A DNA stretch of 29,792 nt from Alphaproteobacteria bacterium (GCA_024279045.1 JAJRRZ010000056.1:1-29792), one strand, 5' to 3'. Shown: positions 14,122 to 25,913, numbered from the stretch's first letter. Translations and numbers: made by a program. The notes: generated by a model from the sequence alone, not told the origin.

Positions 14122-15114
14122 CTATTTGCTCAGTATCGGACGCTGACCTTCCGGCAGCCAGCGCACGCCGCCTTCCGCGCTCGCATCGGCGACGAACTCC
14201 AGCGCCACCTTGCGCGTCTTCGGGCTGTGCAGGCGCAGCGCCTTGGCCAGCAGCCCCGGCACCGCCCGCAGCGATTCGCCAATGGAACCTTGCGGCAGGT
14301 CGTTGGCCACCTTCATGCCCAGCCTGCGCCGCGCCAGCCCTTGTGCATAGAGCGCATAATAGCGCCGCATGGAGGCCGGGTAGTGAAACTCCGTCTGCAG
14401 CGACACGTTGAAGTCGCCCAGGTTGTCCACCGCGTGCGGCCACATCAGCGGGAAGTTCACCCCCCGGCCAGGCGCCAGCACCACTTCCATGCCCTGATTT
14501 TCCCATTCCGGTTTGATGTGAATGTCCTCCAGTTGTTCGCGCAGGATGATGCTCTCGCGCGCCGTGTCGGGGATGGGAAAACGGCTCGGATCCCACAGCG
14601 TCATGCGCTTGTGCCCGCGCAGGTGGAACAGGAACACCTCCGCCACGTCGATATGCGGCGTAACCCGCGCATTGGGGCCAGAGATCAGCAGGTTGGAATA
14701 GAGGTTGAAATAGGTGAAGCCCTTCACCTTGCGCTTTATCTCGTCATAGGCCGCGCGCGCCAGCGCCGCCATTTCCGGTGCCAGTTCGGCCAGATGCTCC
14801 ACCTGCAGCCACAGCCTGCCGGCCTTGATCTGCGCCAGCACCGCGTAGCCGTCCACCGATTCGCCCTCGCGCGCCAGCAGACCCTGCACCCAGCGTTCCT
14901 TGCCCTGTTCGTCGCGCTCTATGAGCGAGAGATTGTAGTGCATCGGCCCGGCCTTCGCCGCGCGCGCGATGATGTCGGCCAGCCAGTCGTCATCCGGCGT
15001 GATCACATCCAGCATGTTGTGCTTGAACACCACCGGCACCTTGTGAATGCCATTCAGCACATCTGTTTCGCAGCGGATCAATTCCTCAATCTCCTTGCTG
15101 GCAATCTGTCCCAT
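14122..15114 (-). CDS. Cupin/JmjC-like Fe(II)-dependent oxygenase family protein
   Basis: A 330-residue cytoplasmic protein; AAGGGG precedes the ATG at 15114 by 8 bases. The core resembles cupin_8/JmjC-fold hydroxylases: NLLISGPNARVTPHIDVAEVFLFHLRGHKRMTLWDP gives a probable metal pair His154 and Asp156, and PLMWPHAVDN offers the third ligand, His227. Lys169-Arg170 in GHKR could hold 2-oxoglutarate. The N-terminal 60 residues (VLNGIHKVPVVFKHNML, DDDWLADIIARA) fit the usual opening of this group, and residues 250-330 form a helical C-terminal part. These enzymes hydroxylate proteins or small molecules; some in bacterial gene clusters modify peptides or lipids. The neighbouring genes do not reveal the substrate. 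Metal-site assignment is from motif reading only. Confidence 0.65.
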   Translation of the reverse strand: MGQIASKEIEELIRCETDVLNGIHKVPVVFKHNMLDVITPDDDWLADIIARAAKAGPMHYNLSLIERDEQGKERWVQGLLAREGESVDGYAVLAQIKAGRLWLQVEHLAELAPEMAALARAAYDEIKRKVKGFTYFNLYSNLLISGPNARVTPHIDVAEVFLFHLRGHKRMTLWDPSRFPIPDTARESIILREQLEDIHIKPEWENQGMEVVLAPGRGVNFPLMWPHAVDNLGDFNVSLQTEFHYPASMRRYYALYAQGLARRRLGMKVANDLPQGSIGESLRAVPGLLAKALRLHSPKTRKVALEFVADASAEGGVRWLPEGQRPILSK

Positions 15115-15240
15115 TATTACACCCCTTCGGTTATGCCGCTTCGTTCGCTCACGAAAAATTCAACTCCCGTGCCAGAAAGGCAGGAGGATTGGGGTAAAGT
15201 GGTGCCGATGGTTAAGCAAGGATGAAGGGGGCGCTGGCGC

Positions 15241-19020
<3,780 letters not shown>

Positions 19021-19048
19021 GCCCCGGGTTCCCCTCGTTGCGGTCGCT

Positions 19049-19564
19049 CTATTCCTCCACGAAATCCGCACATTTCGGTGCGGGCTGGTCGCCCCACGGC
19101 ATGATGGGCACTGTGGAGATGGAATTCTTCGGGCTGCCGTCGATGATCTTGTCGGAATAGACCAGATAGACCAGCACGTTGCGCGTTTTGTCGCAGCCAC
19201 GCACCACCTGCATCTTCTTGAACAGGAACGAGCGCCGCTCACGATAGAAATCCTCGCCCTGCTCGAATTTGCCCCTGAATTTGACAGGGCCAATCTGCCG
19301 GCAGGCAATGGACACTTCGGAGCGTTCTTCCGCCAGCCCGGCCCAACCTTTCCAGCCGCCGATTTCCGGCACTGCGAGGTGGCAAGCCACCCCCTCCACC
19401 AGCGGGTCGTCAATGGCATGCACGCGAATGTAGGCATCCGGCGACAGCAGCCGGAATACCGTGCGTTTCTTGAAGATGAACTCCGGCTCCGCATATTCCG
19501 CCGCCAGCGCCGCGCCGCCGAACAGCATCAGCGCCCCTGTCAGCATCGCCATCTTGCGCCGCAT
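19049..19564 (-). CDS. creA: CreA family exported protein
   Basis: A 171-residue protein. I choose the ATG at 19564 because AAGGGAGG stands five bases ahead; the adjoining ATG at 19567 is possible and the long upstream frame is not. Residues 1-22 form a signal peptide (LTGALMLFGGAALAAEY). The remainder carries the CreA pattern: VFRLLSPDAYIRVHAIDDPLVEGVACHL, then KGWAGLAEERSEVSIACRQIG, FKKMQVVRGCDKTRNVLVYLVYSDKIIDGSPKNSISTVPI and a final MPWG. Several cysteines (in VACHL, IACRQ, RGCDK and KCADF) fit disulfides in the periplasm. CreA proteins are widespread and have no firmly known biochemical function. It is 28 bases upstream of the oxoprolinase gene and probably co-transcribed with it, though a functional link is not implied. 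Confidence 0.88.
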   Translation of the reverse strand: MRRKMAMLTGALMLFGGAALAAEYAEPEFIFKKRTVFRLLSPDAYIRVHAIDDPLVEGVACHLAVPEIGGWKGWAGLAEERSEVSIACRQIGPVKFRGKFEQGEDFYRERRSFLFKKMQVVRGCDKTRNVLVYLVYSDKIIDGSPKNSISTVPIMPWGDQPAPKCADFVEE

Positions 19565-19809
19565 CATCACCTCCCTTGGCAGCAATTCCGATCTGCCCCA
19601 GTGGTGCGGCCAGCAGCGGCGCAAGTCAAGGCGGCCCATGGCAGGGAAATCGCATTTGGCATGACTTGACATTCCAGGTGTGCGGCAACGTCCCTGTCTT
19701 GCGTCAGGCCCGGCAATGACGAACAGGAAGGGTGTTTCATCAAGCTGCCCAGCGCAATGATTCCAAAAGCATCCGATTGCCTTGGGGGCCGTGCCGATCG
19801 GGCATTAGC

Positions 19810-20967
19810 TCAGCCCCGTAGCCGTGCGAGGCCTGCCTCGAGGTCGGCAATCAGGTCGTCCGCCTCCTCCAGCCCGATGGAAAGCCGCACCAGCCACGGG
19901 GCAAACGGCCACGGTGTCGAGCGCAGCGATGGCATGTGCTTGAGCATCACCAGGCTTTCGTATCCACCCCACGAGGCGCCGATGCCGAACAATTCCAGGC
20001 TGTCCACGAAGCGCCGCGCCGCCGCCTCGTCGAACCGCGGTTGCAGCACAAAGGAAAACAGCGACGATGCACCGGAAAAGTCCCGCCTGAAAAATTCATG
20101 CCCATGGCAGGAGGGCAGGGCAGGGTGCAGCACGGCTTGCACCTCCTTGCGCGCGTTCAGCCACTGCGCCACCTTCAGCGCGGTCTGCCCCGCCTGCTTC
20201 AACCGCAGCGGCAAGGTGCGCAGCCCGCGCAGCACCAGCCACGCCTCGTCGCTGCTGACGCACTGCCCCAACATCAGGGTGGCGGCGCGCACCCGCTCCG
20301 CCACGGAAGCATCGCACAGCGCCGCGCCCATCAGCACATCGGCATGCCCGGCCTGATATTTCGTCAGCGCCTGAATGGACACCTGGCAGCCCGCCGCCAT
20401 GGCATCGAACAACCAGCCCGCCGACCATGTGTTGTCCATCACCGCCACGATGCCGCGCTCACGCGCCGCCTGGGCCAGCGCGGGCACATCCAGCACCTCC
20501 AGGCTGTCCGAGCCGGGCGATTCGACAAACAGTACCGAGGTATTGTCCTGCATCATGGCGATGATGGCATCGGTGCTGGCGCACGGGTCGAAGTAGCTGG
20601 CCGACACGCCAAAGCGCGCCAGCAGCGTGTTCATCAGCCGCCGCGTGGGATAATACAGCGCATCGCTCAGCAGCACGTGATCGCCTGCCTTCACCAGCCC
20701 CAACATCACCGCGGCTATGGCCGCCAGCCCGGAAGGGTAGAGCAGGCATTCCGCCGCCGGCTCCAGCTCCAGCAGTGCCTGCTGCAGCGCTCGTGTCGTC
20801 TGCGTGCCCTTGGTGCCGTAGGGGGCTTTCGTCTCCAGCGTTTGCACATCGCGCGTGAGAATGGTGCTGGCCCGCTCCACCGGCGGGTTTACCGGGCCTA
20901 TGTCTTGGCTGGCCGGATCGAAGCCGCGGCCCGCGTGCAACAGCCGTGTGCGGCGGGAATGACTCAT
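19810..20967 (-). CDS. metC: Cystathionine beta-lyase, PLP-dependent
   Basis: A 385-residue enzyme of the Cys/Met metabolism PLP family, with a strong AGGAGGAATCCC before its ATG. It splits cystathionine into homocysteine, pyruvate and ammonia in methionine synthesis, and can also release sulfide from cysteine. Visible signs are RLLHAGRGFDP, NPPVERASTIL, the phosphate-binding YPSGLAAIA, the ring-stacking Tyr in DALYYPTRRL, VAVMDNTWSAGWLFDA with the pyridine-binding Asp178, and SIQALTKYQAGHADVLMG with the Schiff-base Lys203. GIGASWGGYESL and a WLVRLSIGLE end are typical of the MetC rather than the MetB/MetY branch. Length is normal. It is leftward, with 245 bases to creA and a long gap upstream before aapJ. 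Confidence 0.9.
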   Translation of the reverse strand: MSHSRRTRLLHAGRGFDPASQDIGPVNPPVERASTILTRDVQTLETKAPYGTKGTQTTRALQQALLELEPAAECLLYPSGLAAIAAVMLGLVKAGDHVLLSDALYYPTRRLMNTLLARFGVSASYFDPCASTDAIIAMMQDNTSVLFVESPGSDSLEVLDVPALAQAARERGIVAVMDNTWSAGWLFDAMAAGCQVSIQALTKYQAGHADVLMGAALCDASVAERVRAATLMLGQCVSSDEAWLVLRGLRTLPLRLKQAGQTALKVAQWLNARKEVQAVLHPALPSCHGHEFFRRDFSGASSLFSFVLQPRFDEAAARRFVDSLELFGIGASWGGYESLVMLKHMPSLRSTPWPFAPWLVRLSIGLEEADDLIADLEAGLARLRG

Positions 20968-21529
20968 GGGATTCCTCCTGAAGGGCGTTTGCGGAATTCA
21001 ACCGTCAGTGCCTGAACGAACGTCAGGTAGCGTGAATAAAGCCTGCGCCACCGTCAACCGGATGACGAACGGCATGTGCGTATCGTGAAGCTCATGGACG
21101 CCATGCGCATGATGCGCTTTTTGTGCAGCGCCATTCCGCAAGGGAGATGCCCGGCCAGGCAGGCACGAGAAAAAGCACGAATCCTGCTTCACCGACCGAA
21201 AACCCCTTGACGGGTGCGCCGTTTTGTTTTCCGATATTTCCGGCAGGCACAATAACGCATACCTGCCATGCGTTGGGAGAACGTCGAACAAGGGAGGTTC
21301 GTCTGCTTTTTTCCTGCCTCAGGCCGCACGTGTTTCACCGGTGGGGCTCCCTGCCGTGGCGGTGGGCGCGTGCATTCACCTTGTTGACCACCTTGATTGC
21401 CGCACCGCCATCGGCACGGGCGGCTTCATGCGGGCGGCCATGTTGCCGCCTGTCCCTCCATGATCGGGCATTCGTCCCGGTCAGCCCCTCAAGCAATTTC
21501 GCAAGACAATGTTCAGGAGGATGGATCTC
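20968..21529. other. Divergent intergenic region metC-aapJ
   Basis: A 562-bp gap with no gene I can support. It must hold the metC and aapJ promoters, but I cannot fix hexamers; TTGACG at 21207-21212 is one possible rightward -35 with a weak -10. Small dyads are present: GCGCAT-G-ATGCGC with five Ts beside it near 21106-21123, and overlapping GGCAGG...CCTGCC and CGCAT...ATGCG pairs at about 21241-21277. AGGAGG precedes aapJ. Confidence 0.35.
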
Positions 21530-22546
21530 ATGAAAAAACTCGCAGCACTGGCGCTCGGCGCCGTGATGACCGCCGCCATGGCCGTATCGGCCCAGGCCGG
21601 CACGCTGGAAGACGTGAAGAAGAAGGGCTTCGTGCAATGCGGCGTGTCGCAGGGCCTGCCCGGCTTCTCCAACCCTGACGACAAGGGCAACTGGACAGGC
21701 CTGGATGTGGACTTCTGCCGCGCCGTGGCTGCCGCCGTGTTCGGCGATCCGAACAAGGTGAAGTTCACCCCGCTGTCGGCCAAGGAACGCTTCACCGCGC
21801 TGCGCTCCGGCGAAGTGGACATTCTCTCGCGCAACACCACCTGGACCATGCAGCGCGACACCGAGCTGGGCCTGAACTTCGCCGGCGTGAACTACTACGA
21901 CGGCCAGGGCTTCATGGTGCGCAAGAGCCTAGGCGTTACCTCCGCCCTGCAGCTCAACGGCGCTGCCGTGTGCACCAACACCGGCACCACCACCGAGCTG
22001 AACGTGGCCGACTATTTCCGCGCCCACAAGATGCAGTACGAGGTTGTGGCCTTCGAGAAGGCCGACGAGGTGGTCAAGGCCTATGACGAGGGCCGCTGCG
22101 ACGTCTACACCACCGACCGTTCCGGCCTGGCAGCCCAGCGCCTGAAGCTGAAGAACCCGGATGAGCACATCATCCTGCCGGAGATCATCTCCAAGGAGCC
22201 GCTCGGTCCGGTGGTGCGCCATGGCGATGATCAGTGGTTCGACATCGTCAAGTGGACGCTGTTCGCCATGATCAACGCCGAGGAGCTTGGCGTAACCAGC
22301 AAGAACGTGGACGAGATGAAGAAGTCCACCAACCCGTCCATCCGCCGCCTGCTGGGTGTGGAGGGCAAGTTCGGCGAGAACATCGGCCTGGGCAGCGACT
22401 GGGCCTACAATATCATCAAGCACGTGGGCAACTACGGTGAGTCCTACGACCGCAACGTCGGCCCCAAGACGCCGCTCGGCCTGGCCCGCGGGCTGAACGC
22501 CCTGTGGAACAAGGGCGGCATAATGTATGCCCCGCCAGTGCGCTGA
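21530..22546 (+). CDS. aapJ: General L-amino acid ABC transporter, periplasmic binding protein
   Basis: A 338-residue solute-binding protein. The ATG at 21530 follows AGGAGG by nine bases; an in-frame ATG at 21521 is less likely. Residues 1-23 are a signal peptide ending SAQA. The mature start GTLEDVKKKGFVQCGVSQGLPGFSNPDDKGNWTGLDVDFCRAVAAAVFG is nearly diagnostic for AapJ, as are LSAKERFTALRSGEVDILSRNTTWT and KEPLGPVVRHGDDQWFDIVKWTLFAMINAEE. Cys in VQCGV and DFCRA, plus VCTNTG and GRCDVY, are conserved in the branch. The protein binds a broad range of polar L-amino acids and delivers them to AapQ/AapM. It heads the operon and is followed by a hairpin that may stabilise its message relative to the permease genes. 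Confidence 0.93.
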   Translation: MKKLAALALGAVMTAAMAVSAQAGTLEDVKKKGFVQCGVSQGLPGFSNPDDKGNWTGLDVDFCRAVAAAVFGDPNKVKFTPLSAKERFTALRSGEVDILSRNTTWTMQRDTELGLNFAGVNYYDGQGFMVRKSLGVTSALQLNGAAVCTNTGTTTELNVADYFRAHKMQYEVVAFEKADEVVKAYDEGRCDVYTTDRSGLAAQRLKLKNPDEHIILPEIISKEPLGPVVRHGDDQWFDIVKWTLFAMINAEELGVTSKNVDEMKKSTNPSIRRLLGVEGKFGENIGLGSDWAYNIIKHVGNYGESYDRNVGPKTPLGLARGLNALWNKGGIMYAPPVR

Positions 22547-22599
22547 GCCGTGCGGGCGAACAGGCACATGCACGTCTGCATGAGCTGACATGAAATGGT

Positions 22600-22634
22600 T
22601 TCCGGCACGGCGGACAAGGCACCCCGTGCCGGAA
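22600..22634 (+). other. Intercistronic hairpin after aapJ
   Basis: TTCCGGCACGG at 22600-22610 and CCGTGCCGGAA at 22624-22634 form a perfect 11-bp stem with a 13-base loop. There is no U-run, so it is more likely a mRNA-stabilising or attenuating hairpin than a full terminator, as often found after binding-protein genes that need more product than their permeases. Confidence 0.6.
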
Positions 22635-22695
22635 GCCCTTCCCATGGGTTTGTTTCATTCGTGTTGCACAGCGGGGCAGGGGGAGCGGCACATCC

Positions 22696-24195
22696 ATGAG
22701 CAGCATGGCGCAATCCGTTCAGGAGACTTCCGCCGAACACGGCGCGCGCATGATGCGCTTCTGGCTGGTGGTGATCTGCGCCATCATCGCCTTTCTGGCG
22801 TTTTATCTCGCCGCCAGCAGGTTCTACTACAAGTCGCCCACCGGCATGTTCACCGATGTCGCCACTTGGCTGGGCAACATCGGCGCTGCTCTGGTGAGCT
22901 TCGAGGGCGGCTTCTTCACCTGGTTGGGCCGCGTGGTGGTAGCGGCCATCAATGTCGCCCCGCTGTTCACCGTCATCTATTTCGCCGGCATGCTCTGGCG
23001 GTTGTATCGCTGGGTGGTCGAGGAGCACCCCCGCCCGGCCTCGGCCAATCCGCTGTTCGACCGCCACTTCCGCGGCATTTTCTCCGAGCTGGTGGTTTTC
23101 ACCGCGCTGGCCGCCTTTGTCTGGTGGATTGTCGGCAACACGGTGGACAATCTGCATCGTCTGGGCAAGCCGCCAGGGTTTGACTTTCTCGGCACCACCG
23201 CCGGTTTTGGCATCAACCAGATCCTGTTCCTCGACTATTCGGAAACATCCAGCTACGGCAAGGCCCTGCTGGCAGGGCTGCTCAACACCATCGTGCTGTC
23301 GCTGGCGGGCATCGTGCTGGCTACCATCATCGGCTTCATCATCGGCATCATGCGCCTGTCGCACAACTGGGTGATATCGCAACTGGCCTACTGGTATGTG
23401 GAATTCTTCCGCAACGTGCCGCTGCTGTTGCAGATTTTCGTCTGGTATCACGTGGTGCTCAAGCCGCTGCCCGGCCCGCGCCAGTCGCTCACGGTGGCCG
23501 ACAGCATCTTCATCAACAACCGCGGCATCTATTCGCCCAAACCCATCTTCACCGATGCCTGGTGGTTTGTCGTGGCGGCTTTCGTCTTCGGCATCATCGC
23601 CAGCTGGTTCATCGCCCGCTGGGCGCACCGGCGGCAAATGGAAACCGGCCAGCCCTTCCCGGTGGTGCGCACTGCCCTGGCGCTGATCCTTGGCCTGCCC
23701 ATCCTGGTGTATTTCCTTGTCGGCCAGCCGGTCAGCTTCAACTATCCGGAGTTGCGTGGCTTCAATTATCAGGGTGGCATGCGCATCATTCCGGAATTCA
23801 TGGCCATGCTGCTGGCCCTGTCCATCTACACCGGCGCCTTCATCGGCGAGATCGTCCGCGCCGGTATCCAGGCCGTGCCGCATGGCCAGACGGAGGCATC
23901 ACTGTCGCTGGGGCTGGCGCGCGGGCAGATGCTGCGGCTGGTCATCATCCCGCAGGCGCTGCGCGTGATCATCCCGCCGCTCACCAGCCAGTATCTGAAC
24001 CTGACGAAGAATTCCTCGCTGGCCGTGGCCATCGCCTATCCTGATCTGGTGGCGGTAGGCGGCATCGTGCTCAACCAATCCGGGCGCGAGCTGGAAGTCA
24101 TCGCCATCTGGATGCTCATTTACCTTTCTCTCAGCCTGGCGACCTCGGCCTTCATGAACTGGTACAACGCGAAGATGAAACTGGTGGAGAGATAG
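22696..24195 (+). CDS. aapQ: General L-amino acid ABC transporter permease, long form
   Basis: A 499-residue inner-membrane permease; GGGGGAG precedes the ATG by about ten bases. The AapQ core begins near residue 155 with GFDFLGTTAGFGINQ and SSYGKALLAGLLNTIVLSLAGI. It continues with VEFFRNVPLLLQIFVWY and ends with the ATPase-coupling EAA loop EIVRAGIQAVPHGQTEASLSLGLARGQMLRLVIIPQALR and YLNLTKNSSLAVAIAYPDLVAVGG. AapQ proteins are usually near 400 residues. The extra 100 or so lie at the N-terminus as added hydrophobic segments, one near 23-42 and others near 80-150. It pairs with AapM to form the channel. The last codons and stop are duplicated downstream around a repeat element (24327-24349). 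Confidence 0.9.
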   Translation: MSSMAQSVQETSAEHGARMMRFWLVVICAIIAFLAFYLAASRFYYKSPTGMFTDVATWLGNIGAALVSFEGGFFTWLGRVVVAAINVAPLFTVIYFAGMLWRLYRWVVEEHPRPASANPLFDRHFRGIFSELVVFTALAAFVWWIVGNTVDNLHRLGKPPGFDFLGTTAGFGINQILFLDYSETSSYGKALLAGLLNTIVLSLAGIVLATIIGFIIGIMRLSHNWVISQLAYWYVEFFRNVPLLLQIFVWYHVVLKPLPGPRQSLTVADSIFINNRGIYSPKPIFTDAWWFVVAAFVFGIIASWFIARWAHRRQMETGQPFPVVRTALALILGLPILVYFLVGQPVSFNYPELRGFNYQGGMRIIPEFMAMLLALSIYTGAFIGEIVRAGIQAVPHGQTEASLSLGLARGQMLRLVIIPQALRVIIPPLTSQYLNLTKNSSLAVAIAYPDLVAVGGIVLNQSGRELEVIAIWMLIYLSLSLATSAFMNWYNAKMKLVER

Positions 24196-24349
24196 CAAGA
24201 CACACAAGGCCCGCCCCCCTTCCGAGCATCTCGCATACAATTTCTGGGTGGTCGGGAGGGGGAGCGGGCCGGAGCCGCAACGAAAATCGCGCGCGCTTCC
24301 AGTGCGCTTGCGATGTTCAACAGAGAAAGACGAAACTGGTGGAGAGATA
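24172..24349 (+). repeat. 23-bp direct repeats flanking a palindromic element
   Basis: The end of aapQ at 24172-24194 recurs at 24327-24349 with one mismatch; GAAACTGGTGGAGAGATA is identical in both (24177-24194 and 24332-24349). The 132 bases between them are the composite palindromic element. This looks like a target duplication or duplicative repair event at insertion. The second copy keeps a stop codon for the aapQ frame (AGA TAA). Confidence 0.75.
24208..24325 (+). repeat. Composite palindromic repeat element, copy in aapQ-aapM gap
   Basis: The first hairpin (24208-24270) pairs GGCCCGCCCCCC with GGGGGAGCGGGCC around a TGCATACAA-type loop region. A shared linker follows (GGAGCCGCAACGAAAATCGC). 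The second hairpin pairs ATCGCGCGCGC with GCGCTTGCGAT to 24314. The same order of parts occurs in the copy at 25786-25897. The first hairpin is more diverged than in the other copies. Confidence 0.7.
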
Positions 24350-24352
24350 ACC

Positions 24353-24526
24353 ATGACCAGCATCCACCACATCTCCTGCGTGTCATCCGTCTCGCCCGTC
24401 GTGCCCGGGCTTGACCCGGGCAGCAAGAGCCTTGCGCTCATGCGCTTGTCGCCCTGGACTGCCGGAGCAGGGCCGGCAATGGCGAGAGGAGGAATTCACG
24501 CAGCAGACAGCATGATAGCGCCATGA
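24353..24526 (+). CDS. Possible small open frame coupled to aapM
   Basis: A 57-codon frame starts at an ATG six bases after GGAGAG, in sequence created or moved by the adjacent duplication. Its stop overlaps the aapM start as ATGA. The peptide (MTSIHHISCVSS...) includes a PGLDPG segment encoded by a palindromic repeat, so it is probably not a conserved protein. It may serve only to carry ribosomes to aapM, whose own ribosome site is weak, or be a decayed original aapM start. Confidence 0.2.
   Translation: MTSIHHISCVSSVSPVVPGLDPGSKSLALMRLSPWTAGAGPAMARGGIHAADSMIAP
24402..24422. repeat. PGLDPG-type palindromic repeat
   Basis: TGCCCGGG-cttga-CCCGGGCA is a perfect 8-bp inverted repeat with a 5-base loop. 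Translated forward it reads VPGLDPG. Sequences of this kind are, to my knowledge, common dispersed repeats in alphaproteobacterial genomes. Confidence 0.65.
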
Positions 24527-25671
24527 GCAGCAACACCAGACATATCGCCTTCCACCGCGACGAGATGCTGCCGCCGCAGCCGCCGCCACCGGCCACCACC
24601 GGCGTGCTGGGCTGGATGCGGCGCAACCTGTTCTCCGACTGGTTCAACACCCTGCTGACGTTCATCGGCCTTTACATCATCTGGCTGATTGTCAGCTGGC
24701 TGGTGAAATTTGCCCTGCTGGATGCCGTCTTCACCGGTGAAGATCGCAACGCCTGCCTGCCGAGGGACGGCGTGGAAGTGGGTGCCTGCTGGGCTTATGT
24801 GCAGGCCCGCTTCAACCAGTTCATGGACGGCTTCTATCCATCGGCGCAGGAATGGCGCTATCTCCTCGTCTATGCCGTTGGCATCGCCCTGCTGGTGCCG
24901 TTGCTGATTCCGAAAGCGCCGGGCAAGACCATCAATGCCCTGTTGCTCTTCGTGGCCTACCCGGTGCTGGCCTACGTGCTGCTTTACGGCGCGCCATCGC
25001 TGGGCCTGCCCATCGTCGAAACCACGCAATGGGGCGGTCTGCTGCTGACGCTGGTCATCGCCTCCGTCGGCATTGTCATCTCGCTGCCGCTTGGCATTGT
25101 CTTTGCGCTGGGGCGGCGCTCGCAGCTTCCCGTGCTGCGTTTTCTGTCCATTGCCTTCATCGAGTTCTGGCGTGGCGTGCCGCTGATCACCGTGCTGTTC
25201 ATGTCTTCGGTGATGCTGCCGCTGTTCCTGCCGGAGGATGTTACGCTGGACAAGGTGGTGCGCCCGCTGGTGGGCGTGGCGCTGTTTGCCGCCGCCTACA
25301 TGGCCGAGGTGGTGCGCGGTGGCCTGCAGGCCATCCCCAAAGGCCAATACGAAGCTGCCCAGGCACTGGGCCTCACCTACTGGAAGATGATGGGGCTGAT
25401 CATCCTGCCGCAGGCGCTGAAGCTGGTCATACCCGGCATCGTCAACACTTTCATCGGCCTGTTCAAGGACACCTCGCTGGTCTCCATCATTGGTCTGTTC
25501 GATCTGCTGGGCATCGTGCAGGCCTCGCTGGCCGACCCGAAATGGTCCACCCCCACCACCGCCTCCACGGCCTATCTGTTCCTGGCGCTGGTGTATTTCT
25601 TCTTCTGCTACGGCATGTCCCGCTATTCCATCTTCATGGAGCGTTATCTGCACACAGGACACAAACGATGA
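24523..25671 (+). CDS. aapM: General L-amino acid ABC transporter permease
   Basis: A 382-residue inner-membrane permease and partner of AapQ. Visible parts are the N-terminal MRRNLFSDWFNTLLTFIGLYIIW helix, a Cys-containing periplasmic loop (NACLP, GACWAYV), the family's GGLLLTLVIASVGIVISLPLGIVFALGRRSQLP, IEFWRGVPLITVLFMSSVMLPLFLP, and the coupling loop EVVRGGLQAIPKGQYEAAQALGLTYWKMMGLIILPQALK, ending PGIVNTFIGLFKDTSLVSIIGLFDLLG. Length is normal for AapM. The start at 24523 has only a weak ribosome site, but its ATG overlaps the stop of a small upstream frame, so translation may be coupled. The 327-bp gap before it is filled with repeats, unlike the tight spacing usual in this operon. Confidence 0.92.
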   Translation: MSSNTRHIAFHRDEMLPPQPPPPATTGVLGWMRRNLFSDWFNTLLTFIGLYIIWLIVSWLVKFALLDAVFTGEDRNACLPRDGVEVGACWAYVQARFNQFMDGFYPSAQEWRYLLVYAVGIALLVPLLIPKAPGKTINALLLFVAYPVLAYVLLYGAPSLGLPIVETTQWGGLLLTLVIASVGIVISLPLGIVFALGRRSQLPVLRFLSIAFIEFWRGVPLITVLFMSSVMLPLFLPEDVTLDKVVRPLVGVALFAAAYMAEVVRGGLQAIPKGQYEAAQALGLTYWKMMGLIILPQALKLVIPGIVNTFIGLFKDTSLVSIIGLFDLLGIVQASLADPKWSTPTTASTAYLFLALVYFFFCYGMSRYSIFMERYLHTGHKR

Positions 25672-25694
25672 AATAGGCACATGCACTCTGCAAA

Positions 25695-25758
25695 GGCCCA
25701 CTCCCCCACCCGGCCACCTTGCTTACAATCCCTGGGTGGTCGGGTGGGGGAGTGGGCC
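25695..25758 (+). repeat. Palindromic repeat element, first copy in aapM-aapP gap
   Basis: Arms 25695-25718 (GGCCCACTCCCCCACC...) and 25735-25758 (...GGGGGAGTGGGCC) pair over 24 bases with one mismatch, around a loop containing TTGCTTACAATCC. It is followed by GGAGCCGC and directly by a second copy. It shares its arms almost base for base with the element inside the oxoprolinase gene. Confidence 0.8.
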
Positions 25759-25785
25759 GGAGCCGCCCGCGCATCAGCGCAAAAA

Positions 25786-25897
25786 GCCTTCTCCCCCACC
25801 CGACCGCCTTGCGCACGATCCTGGGGGGCGGGAGGAGGAGTGGGCCGGAGCCGCAACGAAAATCGCGTGAGCCTCTGGCGCACTTGCGACTTTCAGA
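25786..25897 (+). repeat. Palindromic repeat element, second tandem copy with second hairpin
   Basis: The first hairpin spans 25786-25846 with loop TTGCGCACGATCC. The linker GGAGCCGCAACGAAAATCGC matches the copy at 24208-24325, and a second, imperfect hairpin runs to about 25897 (ATCGCGTGAGC against GCGCACTTGCGAC). The tandem arrangement with the 25695 copy suggests duplication or repeated insertion at one site. Confidence 0.7.
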
Positions 25898-25913
25898 CAA
25901 ACGGAGCCAGAAG

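Noticed and set aside
21335..21637. Small minus-strand frame upstream of and overlapping aapJ
   Set aside because: It overlaps the aapJ signal-peptide coding region, has no supported ribosome site, and its composition fits antisense noise.
24208..25897. CRISPR array
   Set aside because: The copies are few, unevenly spaced and each strongly palindromic, with no regular spacers and no cas genes.
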